Source of the DNA: Bubalus kerabau
Taxonomy: Eukaryota; Chordata; Mammalia; Artiodactyla; Bovidae
Direction of reading: 5' to 3'
Assembly (NCBI RefSeq): GCF_029407905.1
Contig: NC_073645.1
Span: 46,501,501-46,565,500 of the forward strand
Length of the DNA stretch: 64,000 nucleotides
The stretch's first letter is position 1, and each line of letters opens with the position of its first letter. Positions 1 through 12,552 of this stretch are shown one piece after another. Made by a program: the position numbers and the translations under genes. The notes under the pieces were generated by a model that was not told the origin of the DNA, searched no databases, and worked only from the letters and a program-made list of their open reading frames with translations.

Positions 1-50
1 ATGCACGTGTATGTGTGCGCACACCGCACACACAGACACACACAGCTCCG
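1..50. repeat. CA/TG-rich low-complexity sequence
   Basis: An imperfect alternating purine-pyrimidine stretch (GTGTATGTGTGCGCACACC then ACACACAGACACACACAG), cut by the left window edge. Confidence 0.7.
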
Positions 51-696
51 CAATCTTGCAAGCACTCCAAGCTGCTACAATGCCAGCGATGACTGATGAT
101 CGCAGAGTCAATGGGACTTGAACCTCTCTGCGTCTGTCCTGGTCCAGACAGCTGAGGTGAGCTGTGACGGAGCCCCGATGGGAGGTGAGGTGCCCTCCAG
201 GTACCCGCCAGGGGCGAGAGGGAGGGTATGCCCCGGCTGACCCCACGTGGGGCCAGGCCCAGAGTCAGATGGGAGAGAGGGGCAAAGGAGACCTCAGCTT
301 CCGGGTCTGGGCCCCAGCCTCGAGCTTAAGATCATCACCGGCTGAGCCCAAGTCAGGAAATGAGCCTACTTCTCTCTTGTAAAAGTGTCTGATGACTTGG
401 AAAAAGCACAGAACCCATGGGGAAGTCCCTAACTTTCCATCTGCAAGTGGCTACTGCCAAAAGGAGCTGCCAGACGGTGTGGGTCATCAGCTGAAGCCCG
501 AGTTCTCTCAGAAAGAGGAGCCTTGGGAGAGGAGGTTCTCAAATCCCCACGGGAGACGCCCCCAGGGCCTTCAAAGAATAGCAGCCCTGGGGCCGGCTGG
601 CCACCAGCAGGCTGAGTCTCTGCCCCGTGGACCCAGGAAGAGGGCCCCTTCTCCACCCTCTGTCTTTCAAGCAGATGGGCGGGTCTTATTACCAAA

Positions 697-897
697 GTGT
701 GTGTCCGACTCTTTGAGACCCCATGGACTGTAGCCCACCAGGATCCTCTGTCCATGAGATTTTCCAGGCAAGAATACAGGAGGGGGCTGCCATTTCCTTC
801 TCCAGGGGATCGTCCCGATGCAGGGATCGAACCTGCGTCTCCTTGGTCTCCTGCATTGGCAGGTGGATTCTTTACCACGAGCGCCACCTGGGATACA
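697..897 (-). mobile_element. Bov-tA SINE with perfect 10-bp target duplication
   Basis: Read on the minus strand, a tRNA-Glu-derived head (TCCCAGGTGGCGCTCGTGG, then a B-box-like GGTTCGATCCC) leads into a Bov-A body (CTTGCCTGGAAAATC, AAAGAGTCGGACACA). The element is flanked by identical target-site duplications TATTACCAAA at 687-696 and 898-907. This is ruminant-specific. The perfect duplication suggests fairly recent insertion. Confidence 0.93.
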
Positions 898-2299
898 TAT
901 TACCAAAAAGACAGCTGATAACGTATGCCCCTGACCTGGGAGCCTGCCTTGTACACGTTTCTCCAGAACCCCTAGCAGGCAAGTGTCAGGGCTCCCAGGG
1001 CACAGAGGAAGAAACAGAGGCCCGAGAAGCCTGCTGAGGTCACCCAGTGATGGGGTGCCTCAGGCTACTCTCTGGACAAAATGGCATAGGCACATGCAGG
1101 CTGCACACACGTGTGCAACGTGCTCAGTGCATACACACAGCACCCTGCACACCAGGAGGGAAAACGAGCTCAGGGGGCCCCACCAGCAGGTCATGAGAGC
1201 TGCAGCCAGGGGTAGTGCTGGGTGGGCTCAGGGCGCAGGGCGGTCATTCTTCTCCATCTCAAGGACACTGACCCTGCCTGGGCTCATTTGCAATCTGCCA
1301 GGCAAACAGGCCAGGGGCGCTAACGAGGCTGGGGCTCCAGACGAGAAGGGGTGAGAGCCAGAACCGCATATGTGGACAAACGCACGGGGACGGGTCCCCC
1401 CTCGTGCCAACGCCACTCCTGGCCATTGAGGCAAAAGCAGGCCAGCTTCGAGGGCGGCTGGAGGGGGCAGAGAGATTCTGCCTTGACAGAAGCGCTGCCC
1501 GGCAGAGCCCAGACGGCCCTAGATGCCACCTCCTAAAGCCTGACATGTCCTCTCTGCAGGAGAACTGGCCTGGGGTGGGGGCCCCCCTGGCAGCCCAACA
1601 GAGGCTCGCGGGCCTGCCCCACTGCATGACGGCCACCAGACCAACGCCCTGTGGTCACCAAGCCCCCAAGGGGACACGGGCCCCGAAGCCCTGTAGATCA
1701 GCAGCCCCACAGAAACACACACAACGTATGCTCACAGAAACCTGGGGACCAGAGTGGCCTTCTTTCTCTTTTGCACTTAAAACGGGGGCCTCACTGCAAA
1801 ACTAAATAAGAGCTAAGAATTCTGCCCCCCACCTCCAAATTGTCCCGGCAGGGTTGGGGGGATCCAGAATAAACCCCCTCAACTGCAGCACAAAGTTCCC
1901 CAGCGGCGGCCCAACTGCCTTTCTACTTTTCCCTTTGCCCTCCCGCTGCCTCCCACTTTAATCTCCACCATTGTCCCCTCGAAGTGAGACCTCACAGTGT
2001 TTTCGTGAAAGCAAGAAAAATGGATATTCCTGAAGGTATTGTGGGACCTGTCGAGGCGGAATCGCTCACATGTGCCTTTTTTTCCCTCACTGTTAGCTTG
2101 AGATGATCTCAGAGAAAGAAAAACGACAGAAAGACACGCACAAAACACAGACAAAAAAGTCCCTTCCTTGATGGCTGATGAGAAAGAAAGCTGTGCTTCG
2201 TCGAGAGGGAGAGGAGCCACCAGCGGTCAAGCGCTCAGGTTAACAGAGAAGCACAGAACCCAGCGCCCCACTCTCCCAGCTCAAAACAAGAGAGCAACT

Positions 2300-2485
2300 T
2301 CCAAGTGACTCAGGGGGGAAAAAAATAATTGCAGCTTTAGAAATATCCTTTCTCTCCAGCAGGACCCTGGGGCCATAGGCGGCCCAGCCGCCTTGCGGGG
2401 CTCCCGGTGGTGATCGCTGTTCACTGCCTGCAGGTGGCTGATCAATTTCCCAGGGTTTATCAGTGTGGCGATCGTGCCATGCTCT
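2300..2485. promoter_or_regulatory. Candidate conserved intronic element
   Basis: AAAAATAATTGCAGCTTTAG, GCAGGTGGCTGATCAATTTC and GGGTTTATCAGTGTGGCG form a unique stretch with an E-box (CAGGTG) next to AT-rich cores. Confidence 0.25.
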
Positions 2486-2604
2486 TTCAGCAAGGGCTGC
2501 AGGAACCCACACAGGGCCATTTAAACCGGTCTGAAGCTGTGAAAGGCTCCATCACTTGAAGGCCGGGCCAGGCCGCCCAAACAGAGTCCCGGGAGGGCTG
2601 GCGG

Positions 2605-2790
2605 GCGGGCGCGGGGCCGTGAAGGGGGGTGCCAATTAAAAACGCAAGCCCATGGGCCTTTCTCTTCCTGGTTTTCATTCCTGCAGCTACAACTGTGTCC
2701 ACTGGCAGCAGGTTCCAAAAGCGAGGCGGCTGCATTCGCCTCCCAGGGCTTGAGAGCTGCCATTCCTAAACTAGGCTAATTAAAAGCAGA
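2605..2790. promoter_or_regulatory. Candidate conserved intronic element
   Basis: GTGCCAATTAAAAACGCAAG and GGCTAATTAAAAGCAGAG are two TAATTA-type cores 130 bases apart in unique sequence. Confidence 0.25.
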
Positions 2791-4114
2791 GTTCCTCCCA
2801 GGCTGCTCCTGGGGCAGAATGAGGCCTCTGAAGACAAGGCCTGACTGTGAATGCTGGGCTCTTCCGGGCGCGGCTGGCAGTCTGCGAGGACGGGTCCACT
2901 TCAGACCATCACCCCATCCTCAGGGGCAGAGGGCCTCTGGAAGGAATAGGGCCCACCTGGGCACCAGCCCCCAGAAGAGCCTGGCCCTGGGGTCTCTGGA
3001 ACCTTCCAGCATTCCCTGTACGAGGGGGCCCCCTCCATCCCCCCCAGCCAACCCAATCTGCTCAGGAAGACAGGTCGAACCTGGTGTGGGTGGGACTGGG
3101 CCGGCCTACAGCTTGCACAGCTCTGCTCGGGGGTAAATTCACCCCCCGTGCCTGCAAGCTGGCCGGCATGGGATCACTGACCATGGAGACAGTCATCGTC
3201 AGGGGAAGAAGGGAGCCGGGTTTAATCACCTCCTAGCTGTTTATCTGAGGCCTGGCCTCTCTGCCCCCGGGCCTGTTTCAGCAGAAAGCAGTGACGATGA
3301 AGGCCAGCCTGCAGAGCTGCGGGGCTGGCAGAGCGGGGGTCCCCGGGGACAGCCAGCACGGCAACCACTGACCACACACGACAAGTGCCCACCACCACCC
3401 CCTCGGAAGCTCTGCCAGCAAACCAGGGAGCTCTGGCTCCACGAGGGCAAGATCAGAACCCCCAGAAGTGGGGCAGGGGGTCCCCCCTGCCCCCCTCCAT
3501 CCCCCTCCCCCCCTCTCCAGTGCCCTTGAGAGTTCCAGGACAGCTCCCAGCCCAGAAGTGGAGGAAGATGTGGGTGGCAAGTCTGTTCGCTCAACGAAAT
3601 GCCCGTTAATTCCAGCTGACCTGCGTGGCATTCAGCAACCCTTCTCCAAATTACCCGTGTATCCAGGCGGCTGAGCAAGGTCCATCCCCCCGGGAACATC
3701 TCCGAGAGGCCCTACTCAGAGGTTTTTGGCACAGACGGAGGCCAGGGGCGACCTCCCAGGGATATTCGGAGGAGGTGCAGTTTCCCAGATGGGGGTGGGG
3801 GTGGGAGGGGGCACCTGGAGAGACCCCCGAGGCCCGAGGTGACCTGAGAGGGCAGGCAGCGGTGATGGGAACGGTGGGGTCAGGGGGCGCCGAGGAGGGC
3901 AGCCTGGCTGGCCTTTCTAGCCAGAGCTGCCTCTGGTTGAGGGAAAGGGAGACAGAGGGCGTGGAGTGTGCAGCCCCTCAGCTGAGGACCCAACGTGCCC
4001 GGAGCATCCGTCCCCAGGAGGGCGAGGGTGGCTCCCACCGTTTCCAGAACCCACGGGGCCGGCCCCTCACACTCTTGCCTGAATGAAAAGGAAAGGAGCT
4101 GTTGTGGGGTGGGC

Positions 4115-4130
4115 GGGGGGGGGGGGGGGG
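4115..4130 (+). repeat. Poly-G run of 16
   Basis: Sixteen consecutive G bases in a G-rich context (GTGGGGTGGGCG just before). The run can form G-quadruplex-like structure and is a likely assembly or sequencing trouble spot. Confidence 0.9.
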
Positions 4131-6184
4131 TCTGCGTGCAGAGGTCAGCCCTCGGGCGCAGTCCCAGAACAAGGAGGAGGCCTGGTCTCACCAGGGGAGC
4201 CCCAGGGTGGCCTTGCAAGGAGCCAAGCGGAGTCCTCAGTGCAGCAAGAGGCGGCTGGGCCAGCCCCGGGCTCCCGGAGGCCTCCATGCACATGGACTGG
4301 GTAGCCTCACCTCTCCAGGCCTCAACCTGGAGATATCTGGGGATATCTGGGACACCTGTCTGGCCTCCTTTTTCTCTTTCAAGTTAAAAAAAAAAAAAAG
4401 GAATACTGAGAATTAGCATAAAAGTAACATTAATTCTAACCCAGAAGCTCCTCAGGCCCTGCTGAGAGGTCAGTCTTGGCCCCTGACACAGGCTCTGGGA
4501 CCAGGGGTGGCCCTGGTGCAGCAGTGGACAGGGCTGGCTCCGAAGGCAGACAGGTGATGGTAAATCGAGTCGGGCTTGTGCCAGGCAGTTGCTAAGATCT
4601 CCCCGAGAATTCTGAAATCCTGATTAATGGGCGAGATGGCTCAGGTTTTGGCAGGGGACTCAGGCGCCTTTTCTGATGAAAAGCAGCGACGCACACTGCG
4701 GGCGGTTGTCTGGCCAAGTGCCCGTTTGCCTGGCCTCCCTGGAGGGGATTGGGGGGCGGGCGGGGGGAGCGGAGAGACCCCAGCATCGCCCGGGAGCCAG
4801 CAGGAGACGTGGGCCAAGAAGCCATCAGACAGGGTCACCGTCCTTCACAGCTCCTGGGCCATCTCCCTGGGGATGGAGAGAACAAAGTGGACAACCCATC
4901 CTGGGGGCGGGGGCGGCGGGGAGGGCGGGCCTGCACTGCCTGTGTCTTCCAGTAACCAGACGCCCGCCACCCAGATGCACCCACCCTGCAGGGCACCTGA
5001 ACCGAGTGGGCACCGGGAAGGCACCTGTCCTCTGCCGCTGCCCAGTTCAGAGGATCAGATTTCCCGGCCGCGGCTAGAACGCGTACCAGGGCCCCTGGGG
5101 CTGCAGCCACCTGGGAGGTCAGGGCCTTTTCTTTCGCCGCGGTCGGCAGCCTCACCTGAGAAACGTCACCTCCAGGTGACCGTCAGAACTGGAGCAAGGG
5201 AAGTGCGGAAACCACGGCACCTGTGGGGCAGAGACAGAGCCTCTCCAGAGCAGGACAGTCTCCTTCCCTCCACGAGACAACGACCAAGTCCCAGAGGTGA
5301 CGCGGCTGGAGCCGGGACATGCTGCCCTAGGGAAGCACGACACCTCTCCCTGTTCTGGACGCGTGGCTTTCTTACTCTGAGGTGTCCGCTCGGCGCCTTA
5401 AAGGATGATTCCCGCTTCAGCTTCCAGGCAGACGACCTAAATCTGCTCTGGCCCCCAAAACGGGGTTCAAACATCGTCCCCAGATCTTCAGCGCCTGACA
5501 GGCGAGGCAAAGAAGCACACACATCCTCCGGCTAGCCATGTGGAAAAGGACTCTGAGGACTCAGCTGCCCCAGCCCAGGGCTCTCCCACTGACATGCCAC
5601 CACCTCCAGCTCCTCCCTCGGTCCTTCTGCTACGGCCCAGGGCCTTTGGGACACCGGGCCCAGGGCTGAAGGCACGAGGTTGGGCTCACCATGGACACAG
5701 GGGTTTATGGGGACTCACACCCCTGCCCTCCAGCCCAGGTGGGCCACGGCCACTCTCTGCAGCCCTTTCCCCCATGACCCCTCCTGTTTCGGGGAGATCA
5801 GTCTGTGCCCACTCCCTTCAAGTGAACCTGACTTCGTTCTGAACTGTCATGGGGTGACTCCTATGGTTATGAGGCAGGAAGCAGGTACTGGGGAGAACGG
5901 CCCATGTCTCTTCAACCACGGGAGGGGGGCCTATGATGAGCACAGAACCAAAGAGCCAAGGCACAGACACAGTTCTCTCCGGGTCTAAGGTGAGGCTCTG
6001 TCCGTGGGCTCCAAGGTGCCTAGGGCCCTGGGAACCAGCCCCAGGGACTGTGACAGGGTGACACAGTCTCCCTCCTGGCCAGCATCAGGCTCCACCAGAG
6101 CAGGAGGAGACCGGCCTGGCCTCTGAGGAGTCCAGCTGGGACAGGCCGAGGCTGGCAAGGGGCGAAGGGGCCAGGCCTCGGGCC

Positions 6185-6315
6185 AGCATTTGCTGAGCAC
6201 CTGGCCGGGCCCGGGCGCTCTACCAAGCACCTTTGAAATACCATCTCATCTAATGTCCATTTTCCCGAGAGACTCGACTTTATTATTTTAAATGGGGACT
6301 CGGAGCCCTGGTAAC
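6185..6315 (-). repeat. MIR-type relic
   Basis: ATTTGCTGAGCACCTGGCC, CATCTCATCTAATGTCC and TTTATTATTTTAAATGGGG on the plus strand fit a diverged reverse MIR. Confidence 0.5.
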
Positions 6316-7924
6316 CGGAATGAATGGCTGGCGGAAAGCCACAGCTGGCTGCCCCCTCCAAGCAGCTGCCCCAGCACCCCTGGGCCTTGGCCATTTCTCC
6401 TGATACTAACCCCACCCCTGACAACCCAGTGTTTCAGAGCCTCAAGCTGGATGCTGATTTGTCCATTTTGAGGCCGGGGGTAGTCAACAGGGTGGGTGCC
6501 CCTTCAGGTGAGCAGGTCAAAGAAGGAAGGGAAGGTGGCCAGCTGAGAGCCCACCAGGGACTGAGTCCTGAGTCCCAAGCCAGCTACGAGAGGATGAGTG
6601 TGTGCCTGGACACACGGCAGTAGACCAAGGGTACCTGCCTGGTGTCCCAGCCAGGGCACAGCAGAACCCGGGCACCAGGCTGCGGGCGTTGAGGGGCAGA
6701 CCCAGGATGAGCCAAGGAAGCGTGGGTCTCAGGCTTCCAGAGAGACACAGAGGAGGAGCTTTCAGACTCTGATGGCACTGTGCTGGGATCAGGGTTCCCC
6801 GCCAGCGCCCAGACTACCAGGGAGGCCAACAACGGAGCATGCTGGTAGCTGGACTCGGCCACCAGTCAGCCGGCAGGGTATCGGGGTGGGGGCAAGGGCT
6901 GGAGAGGAAGTGGGCGTGGGTAAAGCAGCGTCAACAGGAAACGCACGGAACGTGCCCGTGAGCGGCTGCCTCCCCTGGACTCCTGCCTTCTTGGTTCTCC
7001 TTCGGATACTGAAAAATCCGCTTGCCTCTGCAGGGCCAAACGGTGCACTCTTCCTGCCTCCTGAGAAGGCCCTCTTTCTGGGGGGACCGGGGGCATCGAA
7101 GCTTCCGAGAAGCAAAAATATGGAAGGCTCTGGAAGCCTCTGTAGGAAACCCCCAAGTATGAGAGGGACAGATGGGCATGGCTGCCCTGAGACCTGCATG
7201 CCCAGAAGCCATGAGCCCACAGTCTCTGAGGAGAGGAAGGCAGGGAGCAGGGCTGTACCTGGGAGAGGGTGGGTGAGTGCCAGGCTGCTGGGTTCTGGCT
7301 GAGCTCTATACCTAGCCTGCCATAAAGCCATCCCCATCACCTCTCCCCAGAGCCTCCATCGCCCCGTCTGTAAAATGGCAATCATGGGTCCCCAGTCAGC
7401 TCACCTGGCAGACCACAAGACCTCAAGGATGATGGCCTTCCTGAGGCTTGGGAGGGGAGGACCCATGGAAACAGCAGCAGCAAAGGCCATGCCCACACCC
7501 CCCTGCAGCAACAAGTCCTGAGATGCCCTTCTTGTCTTCACCAAGTAGATGAGCAAGCGGACTCAAGAGACAGGCTCTACGGCTTGCCCGCAGTCCCGCC
7601 ACCAGAACGCGGGTGCAAGCACCCGCCTGGCCTGCTCAGGGCTCCTCTGGCCGCTCAGAGGGCCTGGCCAGGATTAGCAATCGTGGGAAGCTCCCCTGGG
7701 AAGAGAGCACAGCGCACCAGGCCCCGGAGGAATGTGCCGCGTCACTGGAGGCAGTGGGAAGCGCCTGCCACAACAGGAGAGGCACGGGGAGGCGCCGCGG
7801 AGGCAGGAGGAAGCCCGCAGGAGAGGAGAGCTCCGTCCTGCCAACGTGCAGGAGCAGCTGCAGGCCTGCTGGGGAAGGTGCCAATGGGGGGAAGGGCCAG
7901 GGCTGGTGACAGAGTCCGGGGAGG

Positions 7925-8025
7925 GGCAGCCGGCTCACTGTGTGACCCTGGGCAAAGGGCCTCGCCTCCCTGGGGCCTCCTTTTACCCCCAGATGCACAG
8001 ACACGATTAGACGGAGGTCCCTTCA
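7925..8025 (+). repeat. MIR SINE fragment
   Basis: CACTGTGTGACCCTGGGCAA, GGGCCTCGCCTCCCTGGGGC and CTTTTACCCCCAGATGCAC fit the MIR middle part. Confidence 0.5.
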
Positions 8026-8929
8026 GGCTCAGAGGATTATGGGTGCCAACTAGCACTGCCTGCATCTCTTTATCCTCAAAGCTGGGAGCAGAGAAACCAG
8101 TCCTGGGGACTAGAAGTCTGCATGCCGTTTTCCTAGAGGAAGATGCTGTTGTCTCAGTAGACCCCAGCACACCGACCTGGATGGAGGCCTGCGAGTTGTT
8201 TCTGGGACCGGCTTGGCACCCTTGGACCGCCCGCCTGACCAACCAAGACAGGGGGTGGGTGGAGAGGGTGCCGCCCGGCACGCGGCCCAGGCACAGAGGC
8301 CGCGGCAGGAAGCAGGAGGCAGCCCGCAAGCAGCCCCGCCTCCGTGTGAGTCAGTGGACTTTTTTCTCCACTGCACACCAGGCGGTCTTGCCAAACTCCC
8401 AACAACTGCACAGATGTGGACAACACCAGTTCTAAACAAACTCCCAGAGTAACCCTGAGTCTATGTGCGCTCCGCTGTGTGAAGGATGCCTGCCGCACGA
8501 GGCGCCTGACTACAAGGTGGCAGGACTGGGGACCAGGGAGCTGCCCCCCAGAGCGCGCTCTCACGGTGCTGTGTGTGCCCTGACACATGCTGGGAAGTGC
8601 GCACTCCACCCCTCCTAGTCCTTCAGGCTCCAAAGGAGCAATCAGGGACTGGAGGCATAATTGTCCCACAAACGATGCCGTACATCTCTGGCCTTCACAA
8701 TGCCTCCACAAAGCACATTATTGTTAGCCCCATTTTTCAGGAGAAACAAACCCAAAACCAAAAGAAAACCAAAAAACCCCTGTGGCTCAAAAAAAAAGTC
8801 CATTGTGCAGCATTCTGCACCTAGTGAATGACAGAGGTGGGGCTGAGCCCCAGAGCCCTCCTCCTGGCCTAGCTCCCTCTCCATGCAAACGGAGAGCTCT
8901 AGTCACATGAGGTATTTACAGCATTAAGA

Positions 8930-9065
8930 ACTCAAGTCATAACACGATGCCTTGGTGACATGCACAGATGACATAATTATCCACCAGATGACTTTTCTCC
9001 CTAATAGAGCCAGAATATCTTATTCTGCGTAATATAATTAAGTACAGGATAATTTTAAGATACTG
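8930..9065. promoter_or_regulatory. Candidate AT-rich intronic element
   Basis: GATGACATAATTATCCACC, CTTATTCTGCGTAATATAAT and GGATAATTTTAAGATAC form a unique AT-rich patch in GC-rich surroundings. Confidence 0.27.
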
Positions 9066-9339
9066 TAGGCTCTGCCGTGCTCCTAGAGTAAGTCCTAAGA
9101 AGACAGCAACCAACCCTGGAACCTCTCCCGACAAGGAAGAACTTTCTCCCAGTGGGAAGGGGCCAAAGGTGAAAGAGCCGTCTTGAAGAGGGAGAGAAGC
9201 CTGGGTCACTGCAGTGACCAAGTGACCAAGAGATGAAGAAAAGTGCATTCCACTACGATTCAGAGAGCCAGGCATGAGGCTGATCTTCTAAGGGCTCTGA
9301 TTGGACTCTGCCTGCGAGACGGTGATGCAGAAAGCGAGG

Positions 9340-9545
9340 ATCGTGGTGATAAGGCGATGGTGGTGATGCTGAAGGTGGTGCCGGAGATGGTGATGGTGGT
9401 GGAGCGGTGGGGACCAGAAGGTGACAGGTGGGACGATGAAGACTACGCGGACGAGGACTGCGGTGAGACAGGGGTGGTGGAGGTGGTGTGGCCGTGGGGC
9501 TGATACGGATGGCGACACGGGCGCTGATGACGAAGCAACAGCGAC
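9340..9545 (+). repeat. Degenerate GAT/GGT trinucleotide-rich tract
   Basis: Interrupted GATGGTGGTGATG-type triplets continue into GACGATGAAGAC and GACGAAGCAACAGCGACGATG. It gives artefactual acidic frames on one strand and His-rich frames on the other. It is low complexity, not a gene. Confidence 0.7.
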
Positions 9546-9609
9546 GATGGCGATGCTGTCGGCAGCCGCCACCGTCCGCCGAGTGTCCGCAGCGCGGCTG
9601 CCTGTGTGA

Positions 9610-9755
9610 GATGCTCTACACCCTGTGGCTTGCGTGATATCCTCACACCAACCCTGTGAGGTGAGTGACGCACCCCGTTTGCCAACTGAAGAACCCAAGG
9701 CTCAGAAGGGCCACCTGGCTAGAGTGGTGAGGCCAGGACTCACCCACGGACCTCC
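9610..9755 (-). repeat. MIR SINE relic
   Basis: ATATCCTCACACCAACCCTG, TGAGGTGAGTGACGCACCCC and AACCCAAGGCTCAGAAGGGC on the plus strand match reverse MIR. Confidence 0.68.
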
Positions 9756-11051
9756 ACAGGCACGGCGCCTCGTCTGCCTCATCCCCCTCCAAGGGATGGA
9801 GTCCAGATGAGAAACGATTTCTTCTGCTGATGACCAGTTTCCAGCCTCTCTCCCCAGAACAAAAGTCCCCCATCTCCCTATCAAGCCAACCTCCCTTAGC
9901 CGCTGGCATGTGTCTTCAGAGGGGGAGGCTTATCTGAAAGCAGCGGACTCGTCCCACAGGGAATCTTGTGTGCTCCAGACCCTAAGCCCTCTCCCGCCCT
10001 CGGCAGTGAGCACGCCAGGGAAGGAAGGGCTGTGGGGCCTTCTGGGAGCTGGGAGCGCTGGGGGGCACGCCCCTCCCTTCCCCGAGGGCTCCCCCTCCCC
10101 CCCGGGCCTCAAACAACCCCAAAGCCAACGCCGCAGCGGCAAAGGAGGCGGAGAGGTCGAGCAGAGCCTTGGTCCCTGCCGCCTGGCTCTGCGTCTGCAC
10201 TACAGGAAGAGGCGTCAACGCCAGCCTTCAATCCACTCTGGGAGCCTCCGACGGCCTCGGTCACCCTGCAACCCGGAGTCAAGTCTGAGCCCAGCTCACA
10301 GCCCCGTGTTCCGTTTCTGCTGGCGCTGATGGCTGGGCCTGGGGTCCTTCTGGGTCTCCTTCGGCCTCCAAGCCGCCCAGGACAGGCAGGGCTGGAGCTG
10401 AGGAGGACAGCCACAGGCAGAGGTGCACGGGTACTGCTGCTCGCACCCCAGCCCTGCTCCCGACCCACGGGCACCACAACGGGAGCTCCAGCTGCTGAAT
10501 GAAAGCACAGGCCCCACGACGGGCCCCGGGGCCTAGACCCCACTTTATTGCCGCCTCCTCAGCCAGCCTCCCAGGTGGACATCCCAGCCCAGCAGCCCCT
10601 TTGCTTCCTCCGCAGGGCAGTGCGGTGCAATCAACTGACTTCCTGCCCCGGGGCCCGACTGCTCTGGAGAAGCAAGGCCATGGAGACCCTGGTGAACCCT
10701 GACGTGGACACGGGTCACCAGCCCCAGGTCAGCAGACGGCACCCCGGCTTCCCCAACGCTGGACTCTCATGCAGTCCATGCCGACCGAGCCTGGAACGTT
10801 CACACCGACCCCGGCGTCAGGATGACCTGAGCCTGGGGAACATTCCTCAACCCAGAGGGCCTTCACTCACCAATTCCTTTCTTCCTCCTCATCCGTGGTG
10901 CACCCACCCTGTGTCAGGCGCTGTCCTGAGCTCCAGGGACTGAAGGCCTGGCGAGGCAGGTCCCCGCCGCACCCAGCCAGGATTCCTTTCCCAGGAGAAT
11001 TCAAACCCAGCACAATCTGGACTCAAAGTACAGTAAGAATGAGAACTCTTT

Positions 11052-11326
11052 TTGCTGCTGCTGCTAAGTCACATCAGTCGTGTCCGACTCTGTGCGACCC
11101 CATAGACGGCAGCCCACCAGGCTCCTCTGTCCCTGGGATTCTCCAGGCAAGAACACTGGAGTGGGTTGCCGTTTCCTTCTACAATGCATGAAAGTGAAAA
11201 GTGAAAGTGAAGTCACTCAGTTGTGTCCGACTCTTTGCGACCTCATGGACTGCAGCCTACCAGGCTCCTCTGTCCATGGAATTTTCTAAGCAAGAGTACT
11301 GGAGTGGGGTGCCACTGCTTTCTCCA
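11052..11326 (-). mobile_element. Bov-A2 SINE (dimeric Bov-A)
   Basis: Two Bov-A units are joined by the typical linker (AATGCATGAAAGTGAAAAG). The left end on the plus strand is the TGCTGCTGCTGC tail followed by AAGTCACATCAGTCGTGTCC. Identical duplications AGAACTCTTT lie at 11042-11051 and 11327-11336. The element is in reverse orientation. Confidence 0.95.
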
Positions 11327-12552
11327 AGAACTCTTTATAAGGTTGAACAATTTTGCTCTAAGTTCTTCACTTCCAGCCCTCTCTTCCACCGAGGTCCCAA
11401 GACTTGCCCCAGTTTGTCCCTGCAGAGGGGGAGCGTCAGTTTCCCAAGATGTTTCTACTCAGCAGGTCTGAGGCACGACATGTGCTTGGGGGTGTACTGC
11501 TTGCAGGGCACATCCACATCCTGCCCAGGGTGAAGGAGGACACATCCAGGGCCCACCGCTGCCCGGTGGCAGAGGCTGTGGCCGTGCCTCTCCGCCATGG
11601 GCTCTGGTCCCAGCCTCTCAGCCCTGGAGATGAGCTGCGGGGTGACCGTGGCAACAGTCGCTTCCCTCCCTGGAGCCTCAGTGGCTTTGCCCACAGAGTC
11701 ACGGGATTGAAGGCGGGGGTGAGGTCTGGGGTCCAGGAGTCCAGGGCGTGGGGAAGAGCTTTGTGAGTCCACACAGCCACAAGGAAGGACCAGCACGCAG
11801 GGCTAAAGTGGCAGCGTCTCCCTGGCCCCTCTGGTTCCCAACTTGGGGCCCTGAGTCCTTCCGTATGGGGAAGAGCAGGAGTCTGGTGGGGGTGCGGCTC
11901 TGAAAGGAGTCGTGCCCTTCCCAGCTGAGACTCGAGGGGTGAATCCCCAGGCCCCTCCCATCTCCCTCCAGCCCTTGAAGGCCCATACACAGGCATGGAT
12001 GCCCTGGGTGAGCGTGGGCTCCCCCATCCCGGTGCTTCTAAGGGACTGTGGACGACAGGGCACGTCCTTCCTGGGGGGACCCACTGCCTCAGCAGCCCTA
12101 AGAGGGAGGAGCCATGGGCCCACGAACGAGGCCAGGACTACGCTTTCCAACTGGGTCCGCTGGGGCCCTGCAGAGAACTCAGCTAGAAAAAGCCTCGGGG
12201 GCTGCCTGTCTGCACCTCAAACACCCCATGCACACTGTCCTGTTTTGCTCCTAGAAACTACCTAGGTTGATGATTGCTGTGCCCGCTTTGGAAGCGGAGG
12301 CTTCTTCCGGCTCACACAGGTTGTGATGAGTTTCTCTGATGAAGACCCATGCTCAAGGCCAGGAAGGGATGTCTTCCAGATTTCAGGAAGAGCAGGCCTA
12401 CAGCTAGGAAGGCGGGCTTCCTCTATGCCAGGAAGGCTGGGGCAGCAAGAAGGCCCCGATGCCAACTGAACAGGGGCATCCACGGAGCCGAAACCGGCTG
12501 GGTGCTGCCAGGGTCCCCGCAGCCAGGCCTCCCTCCCTGCCCTCTACTTTCA

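Noticed and set aside
429..906. Minus-strand frames with MALVVKNPPANAGD-type and GGARGKESTCQC-type peptides
   Set aside because: These peptides are the usual translation of Bov-tA SINE sequence.
3049..3075. CAATCTGCTC on the plus strand as a possible reverse of the FAM53B C-terminal coding end
   Set aside because: The match stops after ten bases, and the surrounding frame does not encode the expected acidic tail.
4627..5535. 302-codon open frame
   Set aside because: Low-complexity Pro/Ser/Gly composition, many overlapping frames on both strands in the same place, no family resemblance.
7584..8435. 283-codon open frame
   Set aside because: Overlaps a MIR fragment and competing frames; composition reflects GC content only.
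9243..9503. Acidic 86-codon frame as a small protein
   Set aside because: Produced by the degenerate GAT/GGT triplet tract; no start context or conservation evidence.
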